Shown here in pieces: positions 1-12,368 of a DNA stretch of 64,000 nt. A model generated the notes under the pieces. The model saw only the letters and a program-made list of their open reading frames with translations, ran no database searches and was not told where the DNA came from. This DNA is from Pollenia angustigena (Eukaryota > Arthropoda > Insecta > Diptera > Polleniidae). The stretch covers positions 252,701,426-252,765,425 of the forward strand of contig OV884057.1 of the NCBI GenBank assembly GCA_930367215.1, given 5' to 3'. How positions within the stretch are numbered: position 1 is the stretch's first letter; every line of letters begins with the position of its first letter. Position numbers and translations under genes: made by a program.

Positions 1-306
1 GGTATGGCATTAAATTCAGTGATTGAATTAACACCGCCCAGCATTGCCTTCAACTGACCAGTAAAGAAAACAAAAGTACGGCAAAAAGATAAACAGAACG
101 AATAAAATAATATATTAATTCATTTGTATGTATTTTGGGTGGCCCAGATGAAGAGGGCAAACCGCTTAGAAGTTAAGGTTATTTATTGCACTTTCTTTGG
201 GACCAGGAAATGAATACAAATGGTTGCGAGAAACTTAAAAGCGCCAACTTACCGGAAAAAGATAACCAAAGCAGGGATTCATCGGAAAATAATAAACTTG
301 TAAGGA

Positions 307-459
307 TTTTTTTTTTTTTTAATTCCCTATGCTAATCCCCGCGAAGCTTGACGCTTGTCTGCAGGAAAGAAACCAGAGTCTCTGGCGGGAATCGAACCCG
401 CAACCCCGGGGTTGATAGACTAGCTCACTGCTAGCTAGCCTACCGGGGCACTCAGACCA
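307..459 (-). mobile_element. tRNA-derived SINE, copy 1
   Basis: Read on the minus strand this begins with a tRNA-like head. A perfect B-box (GGGTTCGATTCC, complement of 388-399) sits in a T-arm-like GCGGG..CCCGC stem. The likely acceptor ends, GTCTGAG and CAGAGAC, pair at five of seven positions. A body ending GATTAGCATAGGG follows, then a poly-A tail (poly-T at 307-320 on the plus strand). The same body recurs at about 13841-13970, so this is a dispersed repeat and not a functional tRNA gene. A pol III transcript is expected for such an element, but that is inference. Confidence 0.75.
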
Positions 460-1655
460 GATCATACTAGAGACGAACATCAGACTAGAGACGAAAATAT
501 ATAAAATTTATTAAGTAAGGGAATTAATCAATTAAGCTGTTACATACTTTTAAAAAACATATTTAGCAATTAGTTTAAATTCTACATACCTGTGCTCTTT
601 GACGTAAATAAACTATCAAAGGCAAACATTTTCGTAGCGGCTACCATGAGTCCTCATTGTTAGGAAGTAGAAGCTGCCACATTAAAAGCAGTACCTAAAT
701 CAGTTTAAGCCACTTGTATCTTTTTTTTACCGACAGTCATAAAATGAGATTGTTCTGTATCCATACGAGTATCAGTCACCCTTTATATGACTTTTACATA
801 AAACTTTAATTTAAAAACTATTTTTCGACAAAAGTTCTCTCGTAACAATATTTATTAAAAGGTTTCTTTGCTTCACATAGACGTAGTAGTTATTAACCTT
901 CTATGCTTTTATGACGGTTTATGTTGTTATTTCTTTATTTGCTCTTAATGGTGTACTTTTAACAAACAAGTTATAATTTTTGCACGATTCTTTTACACAT
1001 GCAATTGCCATTTTTCATTTAAAATGTTTACGCCAATATTAAAAACATTTCAACTTTCTTTGTTGGCTAAGCAAAGCGCTTAGCACCACAAAAGCCACGA
1101 TTGCGTGTGCTAGCATTTTTTATATCGCTGGATGATTTTGTCGATGTACTTAAGGCAAGTCCTTGTGCTGCTCTGCAGGAGAAAAGTTGGAAAAACGCAA
1201 AGAAAAAATAAACAGGTTAACAACAATTAAGCATTATTTTAACTTAAAGAGTTACAAATCTAATTGATAAGAAAACTGTTAGGAAAAACACAACATGTTC
1301 ATGTTTGTTTTCAGTTGAAAATGAGGGGGCTTAGGAAAATATGGTGAAACTTTGCTGATTTGAGATGTATTCAAAATGTAAATTACGCTTTTAAAACATC
1401 ACTTGATATGAGATTAATGCTATAACTTTTATTGCTTGATTTATTAAAAGCGGAATTCCAAACAAATTTTTAACGCATTTAGTGTTGCTGAATGTTTTAA
1501 TCTTTTTATAAACAAAATGCCATAATTTTTTTAAGAAAGCTTTTAAAAGAAACCTAACATATAAGAAACTAAAAAAAAACTTGAAAAGATTTTATTAATT
1601 TAAGTTTAAAATAAAATAAAGCTTGTCTTACAAATGATTTTTAGTGTTTTGTTTT
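460..1655. other. AT-rich stretch, nothing recognised
   Basis: No open frame of note, RNA gene or repeat terminus was recognised here. Short homopolymer runs only. Confidence 0.5.
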
Positions 1656-1657
1656 CT

Positions 1658-2092
1658 TAAAATAACCCAATAAAAAATGGAGCTTCCAACGAAGCAGGTT
1701 TGTAAGGGAGAAACATAAGGGTTTCGCTTGCCATTGCGCTTACGGAAGACATGAATTTTATATGGCGAGTTCCCACTTTGAAGCAATACATTTTTGACAC
1801 ATAAAGCGCATTATTCAGCGCACATAAATATTGTCGGATGTAACGATCATCTTTACACACTGAAGGTTTTGATGCAGTTATTTTTTAGTATTCTCCCTTA
1901 CAAACCTGCTTCGTAGTAAGGGAATGCCGTAGCACTTGAAATGTTATTTTTTTTTATAAAAGTTGTTAAGAGTTCTTTCACTTACTTTACTGCATTTCTG
2001 TATGTCTTATTGCGTAGCGCATAATTGTGCGCTTATTTTTTAAATGTACCTTTAGTGCTTCGCAAAATGATAAAATTTTTTATTGGGAAACA
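1658..2092. repeat. Small inverted repeat, possible MITE
   Basis: GAAGCAGGTTTGTAAGGGAG at about 1690-1710 is mirrored by CTCCCTTACAAACCTGCTTC at about 1894-1913. Further out, CCCAATAAAAAATGG is roughly mirrored by TTTTTTATTGGG near 2076-2089. The arms are short and the outer ends unclear. The 67-codon minus-strand open frame here lies inside the repeat and resembles no known protein. Confidence 0.4.
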
Positions 2093-2144
2093 ATAAAAAT
2101 ACCTATTTGTAAAACATCTTTTTTCTGCTTCTGCTTTTTAGCAA

Positions 2145-2150
2145 TATACA
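2145..2150 (+). repeat. Target-site duplication, left (TATACA)
   Basis: An exact copy of the hexamer at 4540-4545 flanks the foldback element. Confidence 0.8.
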
Positions 2151-4539
2151 TTAGACTGGTCGCAATTTTTTTTTTTTAAAATTTACATGTTTGCGCTGCT
2201 TAAAATATGAGGTTTGGTGTAAGAAATCAAGTCCTAATTTTTCAGCTCAATCCGACGGTGCCTAGTCGTGCCAAGTGGGGCCCAAAGTTCCCCATTTTAT
2301 AAAAAAAAACATCTTTTCTATCAGATCTTTATAGTAATACTAGTTGAAAAGCCGAAAATCAAAAATGTGACTACGCTACGATCTTCGGCAGAGAAAGTAC
2401 TTCAAGTGTGCCAAATTTCAGCTTCCTATGTCATCAGATGGCTTCAGAAAGTTGTGGAAAGAATAGGACATACATGCAAACATCCTGACATATAAAGAAA
2501 TTATATATTGTATAGATAGATTAAAGTATTTGCAGTTTAATATTTTAGTATGATACGAACGAAAGATTTTTAACTAATTCGGGGTCGCTGAATCCAGTGG
2601 TGCTAGCCGTTTTTTTAGGTTAGCTTTAGTTTTCGAGATATACCGTTATTTCGAAAATTAAGGATGTTGCACAACATATGTTCGCGTAACTCAAAAACGC
2701 TTTAGCTTATTGAAAAACTAAAAAAAAACCGAAATTCCGCAATAAAATTTACTTTAAGAAAGGTTTTTACCTTTTTTCTTATATGCGCAGTCGTTTTAGA
2801 AACATAATTTTTTTTTCTGGAAAAAAAAAATAATTTTTTTATTATAATTTCGGAAATTTTGTTTTTAAAAATTCATAAAAAATTGAAAAATGGAGCTATG
2901 CTTCTAATTTTATAGAGTCATATAAAAAACAATATTGCAAACAAAACAAGCTATACATGATTAAAATCTGTTCACAACTTTTGATTTTATGTATTCACAA
3001 AAGACGAAAAATGTTAATTAATTTAAGAATTTTATTAAACCGCCATATTTGTATAATTGAAATTCTTATATTTGGCCCGTGTAGTGCCTAGGATGCCTCA
3101 AGAAGGGTCAAATGTATGACCAACTCCACTTTATTTTTCATCTCCATCATTTATTTCTAAAATACCTACCTGCTATCTCCATTCATTAAGGGGCTCCCAT
3201 TCAAAATTTTAACTACAGACTAGAAATATATTGAAGAAAAAGCTCCATAACTGCCAAGGAGTCAGACCTAGGGGAATAGAATGTATGACCGACCTCAATT
3301 AGTTTTTTGTCCTAAACATTTTCTCGAGACATACTTGCCCTTTACCTTTACTTTTTAGGGGGGCTCTCATACAAATTCATTTAAAATTGGAGAATGCAGC
3401 TATGCTTCTACAATAATTTTTTTTATGAAAATTTCGAAATTTCATAACGGATATAAATGACGATAGTGCTCAACAACTTGGAGTAGGTACTGCTTATCTG
3501 TCTCATCTTGAATACATAAAATCAAAAGTTGTGAAAAGATTTTAATCATTTATAGCTTGTTTTGTTTGCAATATTGTTTTTTATATGACTCTATAAAATT
3601 AGAAGCATAGCTCCATTTTTCAATTTTTTATGAATTTTTAAAAACAAAAATTCCGAAATTTTAATAAAAAAATTATTTTTTTTTCCAGAAAAAAAAATTA
3701 TGTTTCTAAAACGACTGCGCATATATGAAAATCGTTTTAGCTTTCTTAAAGTAAATTTTATTGCGGAATTTCGGTTTTTTTTTGTTTTTCAATAAACTAA
3801 AGCGTTTTTGAGTTACGCGAATATATGTTGTGCAACCTCCCTAATTTTCGAAATAACGGTATATCTCGAAAACCAAAGCCAATATAAAGAAAAAAGTTTT
3901 AACTTTCTTAAAGTAAATTTTATTGCCGAATTTCGGGTTTTTTTAGTTTTTCAATAAGCTAAAGCGTTTTTGAGTTGCGCGAACATATGTTGTGCAACGT
4001 CCTTAATTTTCGAAATAACGGTATATCTCGAAAACTAAAGCTAACCTAAAAAAAAAAGGCTAGCACCACTGGATTCAGCGACCCCGAATTAGTTAAAATT
4101 AGTTAAAAATCTTTCGTTCGTATCATACTAAAATATTAAACTGCAAATACTTTAATCTATCTATACAATATATAATTTCTTAGTATGTCAGGATGTTTGC
4201 ATGTATGTCCTATTCTTTCCGCAACATTCTGAAGCCATCTGATGACATAGGACGCGGAAATTTGGCACGCTTGAAGTACTTTCTCTGCCGAAGATCGTAG
4301 CGTAGTCATATTTTTGATTTTCCGCTTTTCAGCGAGTATTACTATAAAGATCTGATAGAAAAGATGTTTTTTTTTATCATATGGGGAACTTTGGGCCCCA
4401 CTTGGCACGACTAGGCACCGTCGGATTGAGCTGAAAAATTAGGACTTGATTTCTTACACCAAACCTCATATTTAAAGCAGCGCAAACATTTAAATTAAAA
4501 AAAAAAAAAAAAATCCCATACAAGATGCAACCAGTCTAA
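2151..4539. mobile_element. 2.4-kb foldback element with 6-bp target duplication
   Basis: Two long inverted arms (about 2151-3000 and 3515-4539) surround a spacer of about 500 bp. The outer ends read TTAGACTGGTCGCA on the left and, complemented, TTAGACTGGTTGCA on the right. TATACA lies directly outside both ends (2145-2150 and 4540-4545), as expected for a 6-bp target-site duplication. The right arm carries an extra tandem copy of about 155 bp (about 3747-3900 and 3900-4055), so the arms differ in length. Both arms hold the same 75-83 codon open frame. It opens with GTG, differs at about one residue in ten between arms, and has no recognised family, so it is probably not coding. A 6-bp duplication is known for Polintons, but nothing Polinton-like is encoded. 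Confidence 0.85.
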
Positions 4540-4545
4540 TATACA
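4540..4545 (+). repeat. Target-site duplication, right (TATACA)
   Basis: The right-hand partner of 2145-2150. It follows the terminal CCAGTCTAA of the foldback element. Confidence 0.8.
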
Positions 4546-5344
4546 TACATAAATATGTATACAATTTTCCCTAGAGCCTTATTAAGAAAGTTTTTACAGA
4601 AAGTATTGCAAGTATTAAGCATTTAAAACTCAAAATATTTTTTAAAATAGCTCGATTAAAAATAAAACTTTGTAAACTTAAGAAACTCCTGCTGAAAAGC
4701 TTTTAAATAGGAAAGACGTTTTAATACCATTAACAAATCGAATTTTCATTAATAGTTATACCTGATAACAATTTTGGTTTATGAATAACAAAACGTAGTT
4801 AATGGTTTTTGATCTAACAAAATTTTGACATGGGTGCATATTTCTTCTATAACGGCCAAAAATACTTGGGGCCAAAAAATGTTTAAGGTATGGCTTCGAA
4901 AAACCGCAAGAGCTTTTATTTATATTAAAAACCACGACTGACAAGAGTCACAAAAATTTGACAGCTGTCTTATGTTTCACACGACAAAACAACAGCAACT
5001 TGACACATTATGAAATCATGAACATAACAACAACAAAAATACAATACAAAATAAAACGTTGAAATCAAAACAGGTTGATGAGGGAAAAACAGAATGGTGA
5101 AGAAAAAGGGAAGATTAAAAAAGGTAAAGGTAATTGTTTTTTTTTTAACGAAAATGGCTTTCAAGATTTGGGAATGATTTTGCACTTTTCAACTATAAAT
5201 AAATATTTGATGAAAAGTAAAACTTTGCTTTGGAAAACATTAAAACAAAAAACAAAAAATACAAAAATAACCAAAATCGTAAAAGATAAAGTAACAAACA
5301 ACAACAAGACATTGTCATTTGTACAAAAAAAAAAAAAAAAAAAA
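4546..5344. other. Unassigned AT-rich stretch ending in poly-A
   Basis: No gene recognised. The end of the stretch is an A run of about 20 bp, next to which the following Helentron-associated repeat begins. Confidence 0.5.
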
Positions 5345-6406
5345 AACAAGTAAGAGTGCTATATTCGGCTTTGCCGAATCTTATATACCCTTCACCATGG
5401 TTGGGAAAGAACAGAAATTTATATATACGTATATTTAAATATTTGTTTATTTATAATTATTTTCACATCTTTGCGTACTATTAAATATATTTAAACTTTA
5501 AATTTTAAAGATAAACTTAATTATAAAAAGAGTAGTATTTGGTATTTCAGTATTTTGGTTATATCTTAGCCATTTTTAAACCGATTTGACAGATTTATAT
5601 ACCGAAGTCTTTAAAAAGAAACTTACCATTTACCTTGGGAATAAAACTTAGAGTCCCGAAAATGGGTGATTTTTAAAAGAAAAATTTGATTTTGGTCATG
5701 TTTGGTTTGTATTCGAACCGATTTTTTCAGCAAATATGTTCTTCTAAAGATTTCCAATCTTTTGACGTACAAGCCGTATCCATTGGTCACAGCCCTAAAA
5801 CTTAAGTTTTTGATGGAGTATTTTCCTCATAAGTTGCCCATTTTTAACCGTTTTGATAGTTTTATATACCAACGTGCTTAAAAAGAAACTTACCATTAAC
5901 TTGGCTTATAAAACTTGGTTCCCAAAAATTTATTTTTTTATTTATTTATTTTGGTCATAACGTTTTCGTTTCTGAACCGATTTTTCCGAGTTTTGTCGAA
6001 AATATGTTCTACTATACTTTTGGTATACAAGCCGTATCCGCAGGTCATATGGTAGCCCTAAAATTCAGTTTTTATACACTTTTTGATATTTTCTGTACGG
6101 GAGGTACCACCTCCATTTCTCCAATCCCGCCCATTTTGTGGGATGCTGTGTTTTGACCACCTAAATGTTTGTACCTAATTTGGAAACTTTGGCTCTAGCC
6201 GTTGTCCATATATACAAAAAAAGGAATAAAAATATAACAAGAGATTTTTGGAAAAAATTAGAGGCAGTCGTGGTTTTTTGCTCATATCTCAGCCATTTTT
6301 TGGGCATAACTATATACCAACCAAGTCCCCATCATATATACTTTATAGGGTCTTAGATCATTATTGTAGAAATTACAAACAGAATGACCTTCGGTGAAGG
6401 GTATAA
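5345..6406 (-). mobile_element. Helentron-associated interspersed element (HINE), variant A
   Basis: On the minus strand the element starts with TATACCCTTC and ends with GAAGGGTATA, then the hairpin TTCGGCAAAGCCGAA, then TATAGCACTCTTACTTG running into a T tract. Paired subterminal inverted repeats, a hairpin near one end and insertion in a T run are the reported architecture of Helentron-associated elements such as the DINE-1 group; assignment to that class is inference. The body differs from the other copies. It shares a segment beginning GTACGGGAGGTACCAC with 28138-28400, so two sequence variants coexist. No replication or helicase protein is present, so the element is non-autonomous. Confidence 0.6.
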
Positions 6407-6430
6407 AAATAATTATACAAAAGTTTACAA

Positions 6431-7748
6431 AAAACAAGTTAGAGTGCTATATTCGGCTGTATCGAATCTTTGATACCCTCCGCCGACAGTTCGAATGTTT
6501 TAGGAGTAATATTTGTATGATGTCTATTTATTATTAATGTATCTGAATTAAAATAGACATCTGCATTAAAATTGGTTGCAATTTAAACCTATATTAAATT
6601 TTTGACCGACAATCAGAAAGTTTATTGCTTTTTTTTTAGCAATTTTTACTAGCTTGAGTAAAATATCATGATTCGTAACAGTTTAAGCCAAACCTAAATG
6701 ATTTTCAGTGAGAATTTATATTGAAGGCATGGTAAGCTGTGAACCAATCATCCCAAATTCTGCAGAGTGATTTCTGGTATTAAAAAACATAAATTTCAAT
6801 ACAGCGGTGCAATTAGTTATAGCGTTTGCAGTGAATTTCAGGCTGCTAAAATGGGATCTAAGGTAAATTATGAACCGTATATCACAAAGTTGCATAACAA
6901 TTTTACTGGCCATATGAAGATAAGTTGGAAGAAAGTTTACCGCAATATCTATATCTGCTGCGGTTTTAGGCGTATTGAATTATTTTACCAGAGTGGCCTA
7001 TATATGGGGCCTATGGTAAATTATGGAATTCCACAGTGTCATTTCAATTCCTACAAAACTGTTACGTACCAATTTCTATTATGATAGCATTGTTAACTAC
7101 GGTTTCAGGCGTACTAAACTGCTTTCCGGAAGTAGGGTTTATATGGGGCCTTGGGTAAATTATAGACCGATCTTCACAAAACTTCACAGTGTCATTTCTA
7201 GTCCTATTAAACTGTGACTTGCCAAAATTAGTTATGATATAATTGTTAATTAGGGTTTTAGGCGTACTATACTGTTTTCCGGGAGTAGGGCTTATATGGG
7301 GCCTAGGGTAAATTATGGACCCATCTTAACGAAATCGTACAGCATGATATCCAGTCGAATAAAACGAATTTTTGCAAAATCTTATATCATTCTGTACATT
7401 ATTCCACAATTTATGTTAGTTTTTGTAACGAAATTATCAATTTTTTTAAGTGGTGGTTCCACATTTTGATTCATGGCTCTGATGCTACCGAACCGGTTTT
7501 TGCTGGATTTCAATCCCAACCTGCTTAGGATAACTACAAGCAATTTGACACTAAGTTTTTTTTATTTGTTTTGAGTGTTTCGAAAGTGAGCGGATTTCAA
7601 CAGACGGGCATGGCAAAATCGACCTAGAATTACTCAAGGACCCAGAATTTATGTACCTTATGGGGTATGAGATGAAAAATAAAAAATTTTCACACGGAAT
7701 GACAAACTTAGTATACCCTCTTCAGAACTTATTGTAGTGGAGGGTATA
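6431..7748 (-). mobile_element. HINE, variant B, nearly full length
   Basis: The left end is AACAAGTTAGAGTGC, followed by a TTCGGC hairpin damaged by one change (TTCGGCTGTATCGAA) and then TACCCTCCGCC. The right end is GTGGAGGGTATA. The body holds three to four units of about 150 bp, each with a GGTAAATTATGGACCGATCTTC-like core and GGCGTACTAAACTG. This is the same unit that is tandemly arrayed at 35060-35925. The copy has no insertion at 6650-6675, so it shows the pre-insertion sequence for the piggyBac-like insertion in the copy at 13292-16182. Open frames inside are translations of the repeat units. Confidence 0.65.
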
Positions 7749-7924
7749 ACAGCTACGGAATATGTTGAAATGTACTTAAACTAATGGTGTACTTAAACTT
7801 AATGTGTTTCCACAAAAAAGTACCACATTGTTAAGAAGTGCATGTATATAACGTCTTGCCAACATTCTTTTAATGCAATTTGTTATTTGACCATAACAAA
7901 ACACAAAATTTTATCAAACTGCTA

Positions 7925-7928
7925 TTAA
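7925..7928 (+). repeat. TTAA target site, left
   Basis: TTAA directly outside the terminal CCC. Its partner is at 9406-9409. Confidence 0.8.
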
Positions 7929-9405
7929 CCCATTAAGGCCCGAGCCATGATCCCATTGAGCTATAATGATGAAATCTTTAAAATTTTATTGTTTATACCT
8001 AAATATGAAAAAAAAATTTTTTTTGGGCAAATCGGATACTTGGGAGCCCAGATAACCCCCGTTGCGAAAATGCAACGTTGGGCCTTAACGATATAAAAGT
8101 TAAGCGCATTTGCAAACATTTTAAATTAAAATTTTTTATTCACGTCTTTAGAAAAAAAAAAAAATTAAAAAAGATATTCATTTACATTTCATTTTTAATT
8201 CAATTATGATATGCTCCAAAGCACTTTGGGTGCACTGCTACGTCACATTTCTCACATTTGTAATTGATCGGTCCATAATTTACCATAGGCCCCATATAAA
8301 GCCCACCCTCGAAAAACACTTTAGTACGCCTTAAACCATAACAAATAATTCTATTGTAATAAATTTTGTTCTGTCACAGTTTTATATGACTAGAAATCAC
8401 ACTGTCAACTTTCGTAAAGATCGGTTCACAATTTACCACAGGTGCAATATAATGCCCAGTCCTGAAATATCCTAGCTGTCAGTGGATGGTATCAAATATT
8501 TGGCGTAGCCGAATGTAGCACTCTTGCTGGTTTTTCTTTAATATCATGGGAGAGGAAAAAAGTTATGAATTAAAGTACAGTCTTTACCGATGGTGTGACA
8601 CTTTTTTGGGACTTTCTAAAATTTGGTTCTTAGCTTTAGTTCTGGGGACTTGTTTCATGGAAATATGACAACCCCATGTTAAAGTGGTAGGTCTTATTCA
8701 TATAAATTGTTAGCACTAGAACCGTTCTCTATCACGGGACTACTTTGGTGTAAGTTCACTTCCCTCTAGGAAAATAACACACTTTGGGCAAAAGAAAAAA
8801 AAATTGTCATAGAGAATTTACCTACTGCGAAATATCCTGCATTTTAAAAATTGGCCATTAGTTTGAAAAAAGTTAAAAAAAATTATCGAAAACTTTAAAA
8901 CACAAAAAATAACAACAACTTATAATTAACATATATACAAGTTTTTATTTTGTTGTTTTTAATAGCAAGTGATTGTATTAATATATTTTTTTTGATAATT
9001 TTATGTAATTTGTATATGGTATAGGCCCAGTGTTGCGTTTTCGCATCACGGATATTTACAATCATAAAAAAAGTCTCAAATGTCTATGATGATTGGATTT
9101 TTCAGTAGAAATAATAATGTTCGTATGTTAGCTACTTCCTTCAGAAGTTTCAGATAGGTATATTATATATTACTTTATTTTTTAAACTTTTTTCAAAAGT
9201 ACCCAAAAAACAGGAAAAATTAAAAATTTAAATTAAAAATTTTTATAAAAAAAACTTATGTATGATACAAATCCAAAAACAGGTGGATTAGATATTAAGT
9301 TAAATTGTATTTCACTGTGCTTTAAAACAATATCACGTAACAACAAAATGCCTGAGGGGAGGTTTAAGTGAACGTTGCGAAAACGCAACGCAGGGCCTTA
9401 ATGGG
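7929..9405. mobile_element. piggyBac-like non-autonomous element at TTAA
   Basis: The ends are CCCATTAAGGCCC and, complemented, CCCATTAAGGCCC, both flanked by TTAA. Terminal CCC beside TTAA is the hallmark of the piggyBac superfamily. Subterminal hairpins with the core GTTGCG..CGCAAC lie at 8061-8076 and 9374-9389, and a related one lies near 9034. A partial HINE is nested at about 8262-8535. No transposase reading frame remains. Confidence 0.85.
8262..8535 (+). mobile_element. Partial HINE nested in a piggyBac-like element
   Basis: The piece starts inside the repeat unit (ATCGGTCCATAATTTACC). It ends with the degenerate hairpin TTTGGCGTAGCCGAA followed by TGTAGCACTCTTGCTGG and a T run. Only the hairpin-side end of the element is present. 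Confidence 0.6.
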
Positions 9406-9409
9406 TTAA
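9406..9409 (+). repeat. TTAA target site, right
   Basis: The partner of 7925-7928, directly outside the terminal GGG. Confidence 0.8.
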
Positions 9410-11455
9410 AGCTAATATAAACTAATGCATAGTAATTCAAGAAGTTTCTTGTTCCACATAAGAAATAGTTGCGTATTAACCATATTTTTAAGTTTTTTTC
9501 TAAAATGTTTACCAATTTTCTATAATTTGTTTTTCATAAAATATGTTAACAAGAAAATACCTTTGCCAGATGGCCGAAGTTTTGAAAATTTTACGATTTT
9601 TGTTTTATAACAATTTTATAACACCGAATCCATTTAAATTTTATATCACTGACCTACCATTACCAATGTTATGCTTTCTTATGTGTTTTACTATAAAATA
9701 ATAGAAATAACAACTATTAAAATTTAACGTTTTTACTGTACTGATAAGAACCGATTTTTTCCCAACTTCGTCTGATAGCCATACCTATAAAGAGAAGTCA
9801 ACCGTTTTTAGGGCATTTTTAACACTGTCAATTTATACGGCGCGTTAAGTGTAATGTCTTACGCTGTAAGTAAGGGTGAATTGTTTAGAATAGAGAGAAA
9901 AGCAATTTTAAGAAACGAACACCAAATTTAATTTTTTATCATAAAATGTCACATTTTTTTGTAGAAAAGAAAACACCATAAGTTAAAGTTATAATAATTC
10001 CTTTAAATTTTATTAAGAATATTGGGTAGCACTGTTTACATATTTGACATTTACTTACTGCAAGAGCAAACAAATCACTATTTGTTAAAATCTATTGCAA
10101 GTGTGAGTGCATTAATACTTATAACTTGCACTAATTTCTTATATATTTCTAGTGGCATCACTGTCCTCATACTCATCTTTTTAAAGAAATTTGTTAACAT
10201 TTGTTAACCAATGAAGTTCATAAGCTTTGCCAAATGAGTGTTGTATTAATGAAATGTAATCGTTTGCTACCTGAAGCCAAGCGCTATCGGAACTGTGCAG
10301 TGGTATCTATTCGGATTTCTGGACTTATCACAATAATAAATTGTAGAAAACGTTTTTAAAAATGTATTTTTTTTTTAACACGTATTCTTTTTTATTTGTT
10401 TGCTATTTTTAAATTTCAGGCCCCAATCAAAACTTAAACACCTAATAGAAAAATATTTACAATATTCCAATTAAATTTTCTTTCCAACACTTCAACATTC
10501 TTACATAAATTTGCATCCCCATTCCCTAAAAAAAGACAAAAATCCAACATAAAAAATTTAACAATTATAATAATAATAATAAGTTGGGTTGCTTTTAAAG
10601 ATCCACCAAATGCTTGTGCGTACATTGTTTTTAAGTGTCGTAAAAAAACCGTTTTCGTAATGAAATTTTACATATTAATAAATGTAATTAAACGACAAGT
10701 TCCAAAGTGCAAGTGAATTTCAATTTCAGTAAGAAATAAATAACAATATACCTATCAGTTGGACGTTGTAAAAGCAATAAAAGTGTAATAAAGACTCAAT
10801 AAAATATAGAATCATAAAAAAATTTTCAGGTGAAATAGTTTCGTTGAGCTGAAATGACTTTTTCGCAATTTTATTCCTTTTTTTATTACTTAGAGTAATG
10901 ACACTTGTATGTTTTCAAATTACATTTATTGAATAATTTTATAGTTTAAATATTTCCGGGCTTAAATTGAAATTCAATTTTAATGTACATATAAATGTGG
11001 CTATTTATATGTTTTTATTTAGGTTTAAAAGAGATAAAACAATTTTCTAATAAAAACGTATTACGAATATTAATTTATTTTAATTATACTATTTAGAAGC
11101 TAATAGATTTATAAAGAAATAATACTCGAAATCTTACAACTTATTATTAAATTCGAGCGTCTTTTTTGAAATCTTTTAACTTCTTATATTGCAAAACTGT
11201 TAAAAACTTTGGAGCTTAATTGACATTTTCGAATTTTCATTAAAATTTTTGAAAAAAAAAACAAAAAATAATTAATAGAGCCAAACATTTAAATGCAAAA
11301 TTGTTCAAGTCCCTTGCGTACAAATGCGTTGACAAGGCATCACAATTTACAACAATGCACGAATTTCGCAACCGTTATACAGTGAATATAGTTACGATGT
11401 AATAATGAACTCAAGACATTGTCTACAGAAAAGTTGTGGGCTTTAAGAAGCTATT
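9410..11455. other. Unassigned AT-rich DNA
   Basis: About 2 kb in which I see no gene, repeat boundary or RNA. The open frames of about 60 codons show no protein-like composition. Confidence 0.5.
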
Positions 11456-11780
11456 CTATTTAGTAGAGTTGTCAACCGATTAAGAAAAATTCGATTAATC
11501 GATCAAACAAAATTTGAATAAGACGTTTTCCGAATAACGAATAAATCGATTAATTAATGTCAATTAATCGAAAATTTTTATTTATTAAAAAATAATTTAA
11601 ATAAAAGCTTAGAATTTTGTTTATTCTCCTAAGTTTTTACTGATTTTATACGAAATGTAGGAAAGTTAAAAAATATTGTTGCCATAGCCCTGGTTGTAAA
11701 TAATCTCAATGCTTAGTAAGCAAAAACCGTGTTGTATTTTATGAATCTTATTAAACAAATCTAAACAAACAATTGAGTAG

Positions 11781-12027
11781 GTGAGTTGCAAAACTCGCTC
11801 GTTACAAAATTAAAAAAAGATGACAATTGATTCTAATAGTTCTTTTGGCGCTTAATGAGAAGAAATATAATAATTGTATCAATAATGCATGTCCCCTTTC
11901 GTGATTTTAGCACGGAAATGCATTGATGCAATCAGAATATTTCGTCTAATAAAGCGCCAAAACAACTGAAAGAATCATTTGCCATCTCGTATTTTTAATT
12001 TTGCAACAAACGAGTTTTGCAACTTAC
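11781..12027. repeat. Foldback MITE nested in the hAT-like element
   Basis: GTGAGTTGCAAAACTCGCTC at the left is mirrored by CGAGTTTTGCAACTTAC at the right. Further inside, TTTTGGCGCTT mirrors AAGCGCCAAAA. The arms together span 247 bp. Confidence 0.6.
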
Positions 12028-12203
12028 TTTATCAATTGTGTCAGCTGTTTTATTTTTAAATCAAACGTTAAAAAATTCTCAAGAAAGGGGATTTTTCAAT
12101 TTCGGGTGAAAAATTTATAAATAAACAAAAAGCTTAAAAATAAAGAATTGATCTATATGAATCATATCTTGAAAGTGGAAAATGTTGTTATTGTATTATT
12201 TTG

Positions 12204-12368
12204 GAAGATTATCCAACGACATCAAGAAATGTCGAACTTGGTCCAATTAAAAAATACACTAAGAGAGACAGCGGCTGTTCTATAGAAGAAATTGTAGACA
12301 GAAGTTTGGTTGAAGATGGTAGGTCTGCCATCGCCTTTCGAAAATCCAGAGTAATATCGGATTATTAA
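12204..12368 (+). pseudogene. 55-codon coding remnant in hAT-like element
   Basis: This frame runs unbroken to a stop (TAA at 12366-12368) and begins in-frame with EDYPTTSRNVELGPIKKYT. It continues with a charged, balanced composition (DSGCSIEEIVDRSLVEDG, then AIAFRKSR) quite unlike the surrounding AT-rich translations. No start codon was found, so it is probably the 3' end of a decayed coding region belonging to the parent element. I do not recognise a domain. No zinc finger or hAT dimerisation motif is visible in the part that survives. Confidence 0.35.

Noticed and set aside
380..459. A tRNA gene on the minus strand
   Set aside because: The T arm is good, but acceptor and D-arm pairing are imperfect and the body recurs elsewhere with a poly-A tail, which indicates a SINE.
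6431..7748. A canonical Helitron ending in CTAA after the hairpin
   Set aside because: All copies stay identical beyond CTAA into CTTG and a T run, so the element end is not at CTRR. Paired subterminal repeats favour the Helentron type.
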